In this document: piece by piece, positions 14,556-27,100 of the stretch
Numbering within the stretch: position 1 is the first letter of the stretch
Layout: each line of letters starts with the position of its first letter
NCBI GenBank assembly: GCA_025331565.1
Contig: JAFREQ010000045.1
Coordinates: 2,108,001-2,172,000, forward strand
Direction: 5' to 3'
Origin: Holacanthus passer
Taxonomy: Eukaryota; Chordata; Actinopteri; Pomacanthidae
Length of the DNA stretch: 64,000 nt
Notes under the pieces: model-generated
Told to the model about the DNA's origin: nothing
The model's input: only the letters and a program-made list of their open reading frames with translations
Databases searched by the model: none
Program-made: the position numbers and the translations under genes

Positions 14556-15403
14556 ACACAACACGATGGATGAACCAAAGGACGTAAGAGGTAAAACTTT
14601 CCATCAGGAATGGAAAACGAGTTCTGATGCAAAACTTTTAAATCCCGTTGCGCCTTATGTTACTGTACCGTAGCTGCTGTGCAATAAAAATACTTCGAAA
14701 ACCATTTGTGAATAATCCCTGTGAATTCTGACACAGCAGCTGACACGTTGGCACAAAAAGCGGGGGTACCTGTTCAAATTAATCGACTATTTATAACCGA
14801 ATGTGCGACACGAGCAGAGCTGGAATCAGAAGAAAAATAAACTATTGAGTCACAGCGTTGAGTGGAGATTGACTGGATCCACTATATATAGTGGGAGCAC
14901 AACTGGACGGTGTTGTGACAAGCAGAGACCATAAAAGCAGGCCAGAGAGGGACAGCATATGCCTGGGATTATAAGCAACCAGCCCTGCTTTAGACAGGGG
15001 ACACACCCTCTCCTGCAGCTGTCTCACATGCTGTACTTGCAATCTGCTATCAATGACTTAATCAGTTTGGGCCCTCGCAGCCTCTCTGTGTCTGTCTCTG
15101 AACCCGGCCGAGGGAATCTTCACCTCGATGAGTTTGCGGACAGCGTTTTTTATTTATGCGTGTGCATGACCGGGTGGCATTTACGGTGAAACCCAACACT
15201 TTCCAAACACGCGCGCAGATTTTGAGGTTGTTTTATGGGCACGTGTGTTTTGTTGGTACAGTAACCTCAGACGAGGCCTCTGCTGTCGGACAGTAATATC
15301 TTCGCTGACGTTAATGCGTTAAGAATTCCTAATAATAATCACCAAATATCTTAACTTGTGCTATTGACTTTGCTGAGAAGTGCTTGTTATTTGGGGTCAC
15401 GGG

Positions 15404-15712
15404 GCTGCAGCTAACCAAGATTTTCAATATGACGAATCTTATGACAGATCAGTTAATCATTTAGTCTATGAAATATAAGAAAATAGATTAAAATTATGTC
15501 CCTGGAGCCAAATGAGATGTCTTTGAATTCCTTGTTTGTTCCAATCAACAGTCCAAACCCAAAGGATATTCAATTTAAATACAAAACATAGAAAAGCAGT
15601 GGATTCTCACATATAAGAAGCTAAAAAGGGCATTTTTCCTTGATAAATAAGACTAATTGAGCACCAGTATCTAAAAAGGATTCATTTAAAAACAGGTTTG
15701 TTAGTTGTAACT
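15404..15712 (+). repeat. MITE-like teleost repeat (GCAACTAA / ATTAATCG type), diverged copy
   Basis: Begins ggggctgcagctaacc and contains the family's middle parts: tccaatcaacagtccaaacc, aaaggatattcaattta and cacatataagaagcta. It ends gttagttgtaactt. Related copies occur at 47.3, 56.4, 58.4, 58.6 and 61.0 kb. The family is common in teleosts and probably hAT-derived, by recollection. Confidence 0.6.
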
Positions 15713-16536
15713 TCTTTGTTAATGATTTATTATTCCTTTACGTATCCTTAGATGACTTTGATAGGAGCAAGTTTTGGGTTGCCAGATTGTGAAAAATCCC
15801 TTTGGCTGCTTTTTCCTTTTGGAAATAATGCATCAATAAATGATTGAGAGGACAGAGAAGACATTAATAAATGCTTCACAAGTTGTGAATAAATGGATTT
15901 TAGTTCAATTCTTCTTTTCCAAAAAAGTGAGTGCTTGTATGATTTCACAGCCTGGCAACCCAAAATTTGCCCTTATAAAAGTCTTATAAGACGCAAATAT
16001 CTTTAGTTCTAGAGTTCTTGTTTCACTTGTCTTGTTATTAGCCTGTTTCTGCACAATCCCAATGTTTAGTGCATCCAAAATTAAAAGTCTTTGTTTAAAA
16101 GCCTTATTATTTGCTTTCCTTGTTTCTGAATGATGTAAAGTTGAGAAAGAGAGAAATCAATTAGACATAATTGCTTGCACCTGGGTCCAGCTCATAAAGA
16201 GGGCATAGCTCATCTGTACATTCACTGTTTATCCAATATGTACAGCACATTCAACCACAGCTAACGTGACATTATAATGACTAATAAAACCTCTCACTAA
16301 GCTTCAGCATGTTTACCTGAGTTGGTCAAATAAAGCTGATTGATAGTTTATTGGAGGCTGAATGAAATAAATTGCAGCTGTGCTCTGTGGGTAAATGAAG
16401 CTGTGTTTGTGAAAGGCAGCTACCTGAGATGAGATTAGGGCAGCGCCATGATTAAGTGCTGCTGTGTTAATGTAGCCGGCCGTCCCGCTGTAATCTCTGA
16501 GTGGCTCTCTGCAGACTGCTGGCAGCAGGGCCCCGG

Positions 16537-16596
16537 GACACACGCACACACACACACAAACACACACACCTGCACACATACACACACACACACATT
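16537..16596. repeat. compound (CA)n microsatellite
   Basis: Three CA runs separated by caaa and ctgc. Confidence 0.85.
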
Positions 16597-18701
16597 ACTG
16601 CAGCAATGGGAACACCATGAAAGCCCTGATTTCCTGAGCTTTGAGTCGTGCTCTCTCTGCTCTGTCTTACTTTTACCTGGAAACATCTTAGTGCTGCTTA
16701 CAATTATGCAAATGCACTGTAAACAACGTCAACCACAGACTCATAGGATTTTAAAAAAGTAATAATTTGTATTGATTTATACAAAAAGCTTGAGTTATAT
16801 TGTGGGAAATGTGCAGTTTGTGCTACTACTACTAATAGTTACTACTGTTAACAATATGATTTGTATTGACATTTCATATATAAAACACTTATTGCAAACA
16901 ACATATATATGACAAAACTAACAGATACAGAACATATAGTATTGTATTGTATAATTATGTCACATATAAACCTGTGTGAAAGTGACCATGGCACCAATAG
17001 AAAAAAAAATACAATTTGCAACACATGTGAACAAGAAATTGTTTAGAATTTTGTATATTATTTTATTTACTTGCATTATCTTATCCTGACTATTTGCACA
17101 AGCATGTACAAAATCTTTTCTCTAATACTCATATGTCACACTAGTCTTTTCCCTTTCAATTAAATCAGCATAATAAATTTAATTCAACAGAAAAAAAATG
17201 ACAAAACATAATCAACATTAAAAGTCTGACACTGTCATTTTCAACATGCTTTATGTTTTTATCCAACACCTTCCTGCGTCTTTAAGGCAAACTTTGCTCT
17301 TCCTCATCAATTAGCCCGGATCAATTAGCGTGAGGAGATAATAACATGACTGACGTGGGGGGTCTGCCTCTCCCTAAGTCTGCGCAGGTGACCCCCACCC
17401 ACTCTGCTCCTGCCCCGGGGATCGTGGCCCTGAGCCTGTTGTTATGCACCCATTAGCTGTAACAACAGGGAGGATAAACCTGCCACTCAGCTGCAGACTG
17501 AATTTAAACACATTCACACCAATTACAGTGGATTGTTCTGCACGACCCGAAGGAAAACGAGTCAGTTTGGGTGTGAGGGAAGTAAGAAGACATAGCAACA
17601 CCTTAATAATGTCACTGCTTTGACTTGAATAAGACAAAATAATACATTTTTGAAATAGATTTTCTTGACTTAAACGAGGGCTGTCGTCGTTACTACAACC
17701 GTGGGAAGAACCATCAGTATTTACACTGAGCTCCAACCTTCTGCTTCATAAGAGAATATTTGAAAAACATTCAGCATGAACAAAGCGCATGAACATATAC
17801 ACCTCTGGAACATGTTTCCTCTGAAGTGCTAAAAATGGATTGTGAGGTCAGGGTGATTGACCCCTCGGAGAAGAACCTCTTCCTTTTAAAATCGGGCAAA
17901 TCTCTATTTATAAAATGGGACTCTTTCTCAGCTATAAATACCATGAATTATCCTCAAGGTTTGGTTTGATCCCGTAAAGATTTTTACCTGATAAATTTGA
18001 TATATGATGAAGCAACAGACTGGCGTGCGTGTGTAAATATATCGCAAGGGTGTATCAGTCCACCCACAGAAATAAAACCTGATGTCACTGCCGTGTTATT
18101 ATGCATAGCTGGAGGATGGATGTCGAAACATACCTCGTGTTCAGCTGTGAAAATACACAAAATAAAGTGTCACCATTGTTTAAGAGGGGTGTAGTAGACC
18201 TCTGTGAATTTTAATGGCCCCTAGCATTAATCAGAAGAGACTAAATCATTTACAGGCAGGATGTCCGGAGCATAAACTGCGCTCCCATGCTGCGAAAACA
18301 AGGCGCCATGTGTAACACAGACACTGAGATTACCTCCACCGCGTCCGGGCCAGGAAGCCGGGTCGCTGCCCTGCTTCCAGGTGAGCAACTGGTGCTGCTG
18401 GGAGCCCATTCAGATCCATGTTGAAGAGGGAAAAACCAACAGAGATAGCGCCATGTCATACAGAACCAAGAGTGAAGGAAGGGTGATGGTGATATTTTGC
18501 CACGTGGAAAAACATGTGAAAAGTGAATTTGTTCTTTTTCATTTCATTTCACTCAATAGTGTGATAGAGCTTTTGATTTAGAGTAAAACACTCTAAAATA
18601 AAATGAAAGAGCTGAAAGACAGTTTCATTCATTCTTTCCCGCAATTTAAAAGACTCAGAAGTAATAAAAACAAGAGAAGAAGTGAGTGTATTTGCAAAAA
18701 A

Positions 18702-18784
18702 TTTATTTCTCAAAAGTGCAAAAAGTATAAAAACACCTTCAGTATATACATAAACTTTAAAATAGTGACTGTACAATATTTATT
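18702..18784 (-). terminator. sox17 poly(A) signals (candidates)
   Basis: Read on the minus strand, AATAAA occurs at 18784-18779 and 18707-18702, about 260 and 340 nt past the sox17 stop codon. Either would give a short 3' UTR. No transcript evidence is available. Confidence 0.4.
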
Positions 18785-19046
18785 ATCACAAAATCTTTCA
18801 TATCCCTGCAAGGGTGGAAGAAAAGTCAAAACCAGTGTTCATGTTAAAATATTCTTTTCTCACACAGATACAGTACAACAGTCTTCTCCAAAGCTTCAAA
18901 ATCTCATGGACCTTCTGTGCTAGGTGGTGAGAAACACATTTAAAAAAATAAAACCTTGTTGTTTTTTTTTTTGTTCAAATTTAGCTACAGAGATTTGAGG
19001 TCAGATCATGTGTCCTCTGCAGCAGGGTAACAGGCCAGGCAGGAGG

Positions 19047-20522
19047 TTAGGAGTTGTTGTAGCTACAGTAATACACAGCTGTGCTGGCGTCTGACAGCAC
19101 CGATGATATGAGGCTTTCAGGTCCTTGCATGCCAGCCTCGTGTGGCCCGTACGGCAAGCCTGTCATGTCCGCACGCGCCGCCGAGGAACTCAAATACTGC
19201 TCGAACTCGCTGCGGTCCACCTCGGCCAGCAGCTCGGAGTGGTGCATCTGCTCCACGCTGTCTGCCGGGTGAGGGTGGGAGTCAGGAGGGGGAGAGCTGT
19301 CCTGCTCCCGGATGCCTCTTGGGGTGGCTGGGGCCGCAGTGCTGGGTGTAATACATGGCCAGAGGGTTGGGGCATCCCATGTAGGAAGGGGGGAGGGCGG
19401 CGGGCTGAGGGGCCTGCTCCGGAGCCGAGGGGTGTCGGTGCAGGATGGGGTTGCTGTGGTGGTTGGAGAGGGGGTCCTGGGGCTGGTAGTCTGCCGCCTG
19501 CGAGTGGTAGGCGTAGGCAGGCATCATGTGGCAGTCCTCTTGTGAATGTGGAGGGAAGAACATGGAGTCGGACTCCACAGCGTCCAGAGGGGAGGTGTCG
19601 GGCGTGGGGAGGCTGTAGGTCTCATAAGAGGGGCCCCCGAGAGCCTGAGCATCTCGGTAGTGGCCGAGCGGCTGCTGAGGGAGCTGGAAGCCGTGCTCGT
19701 GGTAGCCCAGGCCCAGACTGTCCACACACACCCTGCCCTCCCCCGGCATGGCCTGGGCCTGGTGGTCGGACACGCCGTGGACTAGAAACCCAGAGTCCAG
19801 CCTCTTAATCCTCTTCACCTGCTTCCGCCGCCGGGGTCGGTACTTGTAGTTGGGGTGATCCTGCATGTGCTGAACCCGCAGCCGCTCGGCCTCCTCCACA
19901 AAGGGCTGCTTCTCCGCCACAGGAAGGGCTTTCCACGACTTCCCTGCGGGTCAAGAGGAGAGAGCGCGCACATCAATGATATGTCAGCAGATACTGAACG
20001 CAGCCTGGTGATGCACACCAAAATAGCTTGTTGCCATTTTAGGGTTGCAGGGACAGGTTTTTCAGGTTGCACATTACACAGGAACTTTTAACAACAACAT
20101 TGCACTTGAATGCACTGATCGAGAAATGAGCATTGATGAGTTTGGAGCAGAATTAAAAGCTGAAATAACAGAAATCAGAAACAAGGAGAAAAATAACTGT
20201 GAACATGATCAGGATAAAATGACTCACCCAGCATTTTGCTCAGCTCTGCGTTGTGCAGGTCCGGGTTTTGCTGCGCCAGTCTCTTGCGCTCATCCTTGGC
20301 CCAGACCATGAAGGCGTTCATGGGCCGGCGGATGCGCGGCTCGCTCTTCCCCCGGTTCCCTCCGGAGCTGGAGGCGCACGGCTCGCTCTTCACTTTGGCG
20401 TCCCCGAGAGGACTGAGGGGGTCGGCCCACTGGCACGGTCCCATTCCAGGCATCATGACGGACATCGCGCACCTTGCCTGGGTCTGATCGTCGCTGGCGT
20501 AACCCGCATCGGGACTGCTCAT
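19047..20522 (-). CDS. sox17: sox17, SoxF HMG-box transcription factor (reading frame shifted near C-terminus)
   Basis: SOX17 is a SoxF-group nuclear DNA-binding protein that drives definitive endoderm and arterial endothelial programmes. Two exons on the minus strand: 20522-20228 (donor gtgagt) and 19943-19047 (acceptor cccgcag), separated by a 284-bp phase-1 intron inside the HMG box. I chose the ATG at 20522 because MSSPDAGYASDD is the conserved SOX17 start, although the frame is open further upstream. The HMG box spans about residues 63-145 (RRPMNAFMVWAKDERKRLAQ, PNYKYRPRRRKQ). The C-terminal part has LPTPDTSPLD, the EVDRSEFEQYL beta-catenin-binding motif and the terminal ISSVLSDASTAVYYC. 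The frame starting at the HMG box stops at 19282 after GQLSPS, while the FEQYL tail is in another frame. The exons total 1192 nt, one more than a multiple of three. Removing one base from the C run near 19287-19291 would restore GQLSPPPDS and a protein of about 396 residues. I regard this as an intact gene with an assembly indel until shown otherwise. Confidence 0.95.
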
Positions 20523-20820
20523 CTCTGTCCGGCTGGAGGGTGGTGGAGCAGGACGCACAGGCGACAACACGAAACCACGGAGAACAGGCTGCAGGTGTGG
20601 ACACACAGGAGCTTGAAAAGGTCTCTGGTTTAAGGCTGGAAGGGAAAATAATGAGTCACATCCATGCGCCTCCTCCAAGAGCCGCGTGGACTGAAGAGTA
20701 CCGACTGAAGTCAGGGCTGCATGGGAAGGTTGGTGAGCTATAAACTCACAGGCAGCCAATCACATGTGGTGGGAGTGACCACTGCTGCAAAGGTGTAAAA
20801 AAGTTTCGAGTTCCCCGCCT
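20523..20820 (-). promoter_or_regulatory. sox17 5' flank / 5' UTR
   Basis: Immediately upstream of the sox17 start codon. Visible elements include an inverted CCAAT box (plus strand gccaatca, 20756-20763) and T-box-like half sites aggtgt at about 20593 and 20790. There is no clear TATA box. The transcription start is unknown. Confidence 0.4.
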
Positions 20821-20971
20821 CTGAACCTTGTTTGAAGAGCTGAGATCTCCAACAGACAAACTGTTACAGACCTTTAAGAATAAATGCTCATGTGCGTTAA
20901 ACTTAAATTAAAATTAATTTCGCAACAAGATTAAAAACTAAGATTTAAATCCCAGCTTTGGGGTAAGGATT

Positions 20972-21125
20972 GAATCAAAGGCTTCACTTCTCATCCAAGA
21001 ATCTTCTTCTCTTCTTTTTTTTCTTTCTTCTTGGATGAGAAGTGAAACATCTTCAAGAATCTGTTGCCTTTGATTCAACTCTTACTTGAATAATGCCATA
21101 ACCTGGATGACTGAGAACCTACACA
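20972..21125. repeat. inverted repeat, dispersed fish element
   Basis: The arm ttcacttctcatccaagaa (from about 20981) is complementary to ttcttggatgagaagtgaa (from about 21029), with a pyrimidine-rich spacer. Outer segments gaatcaaaggc and gcctttgattca also pair. The following cctggatgactgagaa block is a sequence I have seen repeatedly in teleost DNA. The element class is not identified. Confidence 0.6.
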
Positions 21126-24100
21126 GACATATTTGGTGCAAGGATTTAAAAAAAAAATGGCACTGTGTTTAATTTTACCAATTTTTGGAGAGGTGAAACT
21201 GAGGAGCTCATTAATCAAGTATTTTGACAGTCACATGGTCCAGTTTTAATTCTCACTCTCATATTAGACTGACACTAATGCTCAGACATCAATACACTTG
21301 ATGGTCAGCGTGTGTATTGGGGGGGTTAACTGGGTTAAAATCTTGAAGATCAGGTGGAGTTAATGGCTCCCTCATTGGCAGACTTTCTTTGAATGCAGCC
21401 TAATGAGAAGAGCAGGACAAAAGGGCGTTAATTGAGGATCTAAATGCCCTCAAAGTGAAATCAATAAGAGCAGAGAAAGCTTAAATAAACACCCATCACA
21501 TGGTTTTAAAGTGAGGTAAAGGTGAATGGTTGTGATACTGGTGTCTCAGACTGGAGTTCAAATGTCAAAACAGCCTCTTAATGGATCCACTGTCTTTGCC
21601 AGACTAGACTTCAGTCTGGGATGTTAATGACCCAAACAAACACTGGATTGATTAAGTTAAAGGCGTAAAACACTTTTCAGTATCACATTTATGGAGAGAA
21701 CAGATAATGTCTGGAAAAAAGCCCAAACATCTTTGTCTTAGCTTCTTTTTATAGGAATGACATAATACAGGGACACAGTGGGAAAAATGCCAAGTCTGCG
21801 AGGACTAAAAATAAAACTGCACATTAAAAAAAAAAGAAAGTATTTGATTATTTTTATGTGCTCAGGATTTGATGCCAAGCTATTATACCTCTTTCAACAA
21901 AGCTTTAAGGTGCATTTCACTAAAATATCTGAACGATTGTGTCTCAGATTAAGCCAAATTATTTATACCTCATTAGATGCTCATTGGCTTCATTGTATGT
22001 TTTGTAATCTTTGTCTGAGATTAAAATGTTAAAATAAGGCTTATTCAATGCATGAATACAAATTGATTTAACCCAAACACAGGTGCAGTTTCACCCTGAC
22101 TTTGATGTGAAACTTTTGACCAGCTTTCATATTTCATTGACTGCGTGTCGATGACATCAGCCAGCGGTCAAATATAAACTCTGTTAACTCTACGACACAC
22201 GTGACGGCTACAGAAATGTGTGAGAATGTGTTTCCTTGTTTTCGGAGCAGATGTGCCAGACAAGCACGGTGACACAGGGGGGAAAAGGTTAAAGCAACCT
22301 GTTGCACCTCAAACATCCAGACTTGGAGTGTTTGTGTAGCAGAGAATGAAGCCCCCCTGTTTGTGGCCAGAAATCCAAACATCGCCCGCGGGCTGCAGGG
22401 GTCTTATCAGAGCCGGCAGACCTCAACCTGTCAGCCCCGTCTTTTCTCGGACTGTTCCCATCTCGTTGTGGGTTACGGTCCTTCTGACACGTCAAAAGCG
22501 GCTGACAGAAATATGAGAGATGCTTATGCAACCTTTTCATGCCCTGTGCAGACACCAGCGGGGACTCCAGAGCACGCCGGGTGACCCTCTGGGGGTTAGT
22601 GGGAGGGTGTTTTGGATGGAGGTCCAGGCCAAGTGCTGCATGGGACAGGATCTGGACTATAATACTGTCATCATCTATTTTACCGCCGATGACCTGATAA
22701 GCTTTTCCCCCTCCGATCCTAAGAGATCGGAGAAAGAGAGACTGTGTGTATGTGTGTGTGTGAAAGTGTGTGTTGACATGGGTGTGGGTATGAGTATGCC
22801 CCGGCCACCGCTCTCTCTCTCCCTTGCTGTGTGCGAGTGAAAAATCCTGGCTTTTGATGGGAGAAGTCATAAAGTCTGGAGTCGTAGCCACATTTCCTCT
22901 ACAAGGTGAGGTTCAGAGTCAACCCAAAGGAGTGGAGGGGAGGCGGTGGTGGATAAAGGGGAGGTGACACGCCTCATACCCCCCCTCCTCCTCCTCCTCC
23001 TCCCTCCATTCCTCCCCTGTCCCTCCACCATGTCCCCCACCCCGTGCCTGGGGAGTCTGGGGCTGGGTGGGGGCCAGGGCTCTCGACGCCAGCCTCTGGA
23101 CTCTGCGCTCAGGGAGAGGTCACTTGGCTTGCTTACACAATGGCATTATCTCAGTTCCAGCCTCGGCTACTGCAGCGGTGAGCACTTCCTGTCCCTCTGC
23201 AAGCACTTCCTGTCCTTGGCGTAGCAGCACAAACTGTCCGCCTTCCAAGTGAGTTCTGAAACACAGTTGAGCTGCTGGTCGCCAGTCTTGCTGTATAAAT
23301 GTCTGTGGGTGGCTTTCTTGGGAATTGCACAATGTGTTTGCTGGCTCCTTTGTGCCGAGCTGCGAGGCAGCGGTGTTAGTTTAAATCACAGGGACGGAAG
23401 GTATATATATGTTAGCACTCGGCACTGATCCCCCGAGCCTCTCGAGCTGCGAAAGCCTGAGCTGGACAAAGACACAGAAGGGCAAAGTGTTCTGAAGTTA
23501 AACAATACTCTGCTAATTAGCAGCAAATGTTTGGGTTTTCTGTCCTGTTCTTAAAATGTTCAAGAAACTTATCGGAGTAGTCAATCAACAAACAATTATT
23601 TGCAATAATTTTTATCATCATGAAAAAAACATTTGCTTATGTTCCATATGAGAAGATGTGCTTTTTTTCCCCCTCTTTCATCATCTTTGATTTAAGTTCT
23701 TTGCATGGTGGACTGCTGATCAGACAAAACAAGCAATTTAAAGAAACTGAGATCATTTCCCAAGCACAAGGGCAGTTTGAAGACATTTTATAGACTTAAC
23801 AACTAACTTTTTAACCCGTGGGAAGAAGCACTCTGTGGAAATGTCACAGATTGCTAGTACCATGAAACACGATAATAAAAATGTAATATATGTAATCATA
23901 AAACATAAAATCATAACAACTAATATGCCTATATAATTGAAAACTTGAAAAAGATTTTTTGGCCACTTTGGAGCAGAGCCATAAGATGTGACGACAACAC
24001 TATTACCACAACATATTATCACCTGATAAAGTTGATATGGCTCATATATTAACAGTTTCCCATTTGCACATCCAGCAGACACAGAGAAACATCACCTTTC

Positions 24101-27100
24101 GTTTGGAGTCATATTTCTGTCCACCCGAGGATTGTAAGTCCAAGATTTACGCTCTCTTTGCTCTGTTTTTGGTCTCCACCGACTCCTGAGGAAAATATCT
24201 TGCTTTTGAGCTGCTAAATGCCATTTGCACTGTAGGTTTATCAGAGGAGTTTCCTGAAAAGAGCTGCCTTTGACTGGAAACAAAAGTGATGAGAGCTGTG
24301 ACACTGAATCAAAACAGAAATACTGTAGGCCTGAAAACCAAAATGATGAGCTTCAAGACACTAAAATGTTTTGGAACTGAGGGAAACTGGAAAGTTGTGT
24401 GATGATTCTCTTTAGGTTCATTGCTACATGTGACTCTTTTCACATTACACACAGTCATTTGACCCATTGTTCATGTGAAAATATTGATTAGTACAGCTTT
24501 AAAATGTAATAATCTTTAATACAGTCTAAAAAATCTATTTGTTCCAATTTAGCTGGTGCACCGACAAAAGGTTGATGTTCAGAAATATTCAGTGATTTAT
24601 CTACAGTGAAACTCACAGCTGGTTGCAGCCCCACATCAAACCCAGGTTCTAGTTCTGTGCAGCCTCGGACCAACTGAGACCCAACATTTGTCATTATCAG
24701 CGGTGAGATAGTGATTGTTTAGATTGTCTGATTAGACTATGACTTCCTCCGACACCTGCTCAGGAGAGCGGGAGGTGTTTCAGGATGGGGGAAGGGGCTC
24801 ATCAGGAGGAGAGAAGGAGGAGGTTAAGGAGAGGAGCACATAACAGGTGTGCAAGAGAGAAAGGAGGAGAGAAACGTCTGAGATTGATTCTGTAAATAGG
24901 AATCACACCTTTTTTTTTTTTCCCTCCCCGAAGCTGGAACTCTTCAAGTTTCAACACTAACAATGTCACTCAGGAATTCAAAATGAGTTTCTATTCTGCC
25001 TTCAGCTGTCAGTCAAAACTCTCTGCTGAGGACCAAGTGGATCTTTAGTAACCTGAAAATCACCCAGTCTCGGAGATTGCAGATATGAGAGATCATCCAC
25101 AGGTTGGTGGTTTAATTTTGCTCAAATAAAGGATGTGAGAATCTGTGTTTGGTAATGTTTTTTCCCTGGATCCCTCTTTGGTCACACAAATTGGGGACTT
25201 GAAATTCTTCCAAATGACACAATAAAGAAAGACAAATCACGCAACCTAAAGCTTTGCCTCACATGCTCACACAGATGTTTTTATGTGTTATTGGTAGTAT
25301 AGTCTTCCCCCTCCCTCAGGGGATTGCTGGGAAAGTTTGCTTGCCCGGGAGCACACACCACAACCCTGCAGAAAGGGTAGCACAGGGATGTTGTCTGCCG
25401 CAGACGAGCGGGGACACAGAGGAAGCCGTCTCCACTCTCGTCTCATTGTTCTGGAGGCGTTAATCTGTCAGGGATCTGCTGGGTATCAGGTGGGAATCTA
25501 CTCGGCCCTGTTGTGTTTATTGGCCGGTTCATTCCACGTAGAGCAAAGAGGACATCTTCACCCCGTACGCCTCTGCGACACCATCCTGCCCCCACCTCAT
25601 CAAGATGCTCTGATGATAAAACCATTTCTTGTTTGTGTCTTCTGCTCAGTTTGGAGATGAGCACATCCTCCCGATCTTCTCGTCTCGCCCGCGTTCTCTG
25701 TCTGTTTTACTAAACTGAAGCCCGGGTCCAAGACAAATCTTAAATATGCCTTTAGTCGTGCTAACATGAGGATGTTTGGAAACTTTTCACCACAAGTTGT
25801 GGTGACCTCTGGGTTTGCGCGCTGCCAGGGGTCAGCCAACAATAAAACGGAAGCAACAAGTAAAATAATCAAAGTCTCTTTCCTGAGAACATCCACGGTG
25901 TTGTAGTTTCAGTCAGGCGGCCTGGAGGATACAGAAATACAAAACTATAATGCCAAGGATATTTCGTTAAGCTTTGAATCAGTGGCATCAAATGTGAGAG
26001 GAGGTCTTTGTGAGTGTATCATCTGGGAGAAAATGGCATTTTTACATTTATAAACAACAATAAAGTTCATAAACTATATGTAAAATATATAAAACATTGT
26101 TCACTTGAGCAGGATAAATCATGTTTTATGAGAAAATATCACAAATGGTGGATGTTCTATTGCACAACAAGGGTGATTAGCCTTTAAATAAGACCAGACC
26201 TGTGCCAGTGGCCAATCACTCTTCTGTGTTATTGAAATCTGGAAGTGCAACATATATATTTTCAAAACTATTTCATTATGTCAAAATATGGATATGCCCA
26301 ATTGAGGCCTCATCATCTCAGCTGTGCATTTATTGTGTGCTTCTAAAGTAGAAATATTTCACATACTTAACAAACATTTGTGACAAACAGATATTACATT
26401 TCCATAGTTTGAGAGAAAGTGTTGTTTACCAGAAGTTCAACAACGTCTTTCTATATGAAGTTTGCATCACTGGTGCTTGTCAGTGTGTCACTGTTGTATG
26501 AAGTCATCGTATTTCTACAACTGTATATAGATAAATAGCACATAAAAACTTGTGCCTATATAACTGACATGTCCAGGATATAAAAAGTGTTTGCAATGTT
26601 TACAATTGGAGTTTTAGTTACAAATTTCACATTTATTCTCTCTTGTAAATAAGTTGAGCTGTTTAAAACCTACATGATCGTCTGAATGTTACCATGTTAT
26701 TATAACCAGTAGAAACAGCCCAACCTTTAAAAATAAGATCAAATTTCTACAACACCAGAATTGTCCTTTAACTCCAGTGTGCACTAACACTAAGCCGCCC
26801 CCTTGCTCTCAGGTTAGCTGCCACTCATGTATAACTGTGTTCCCACTTCTTTATAGCAACACCGCAGGGAGAAGAAAATCTATTAATAGAGCATCGTGAT
26901 TGACTGATGAATCACCATTAGTGAGCGGTGGAAAGGGAAAACCCAGGTTTCCTCAGTGAAATGAACAGGGAGGTCAGCCACACGGGAGAGCAGCTCTTTC
27001 ATCTCTTCACTTTTACTGGCCCGACCCTAATCCTCCCCGCTGGCGGCCGGCACATTGTCCTGACGGAGGCTAATCGAGGCCCGTGTTTATCATTTTTATG

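Larger units (their letters stand above)
2687..18690. other. rp1-sox17 intergenic region, no gene seen
   Basis: About 16 kb of mostly AT-rich DNA with no open frame resembling a known protein; open stretches are short and have no family motifs. Recognisable content: CA-type microsatellites (8.2, 9.6, 12.2 and 16.5 kb), a degenerate minisatellite (12.6-13.2 kb), a MITE-like copy (15.4-15.7 kb) and a short repeat pair (11.9 and 14.5 kb). A GC-richer block near 7.65-7.95 kb contains a CTCF-like motif. Another compact block at 17290-17350 has two copies of atcaattagc and a GATA motif, and could be a conserved enhancer. Comparison with other fish would be needed to decide. Confidence 0.6.

Noticed and set aside
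19125..19808. 227-codon plus-strand open frame
   Set aside because: Antisense of sox17 exon 2; length follows from its GC-rich codon use.
19047..20522. sox17 as a decayed pseudogene
   Set aside because: Only one indel, splice sites intact, and both sides of the shift strongly conserved; an assembly indel is simpler.
20523..20759. Upstream in-frame extension of sox17 exon 1
   Set aside because: Lacks similarity to SOX17; MSSPDAGYASDD is the conserved start.
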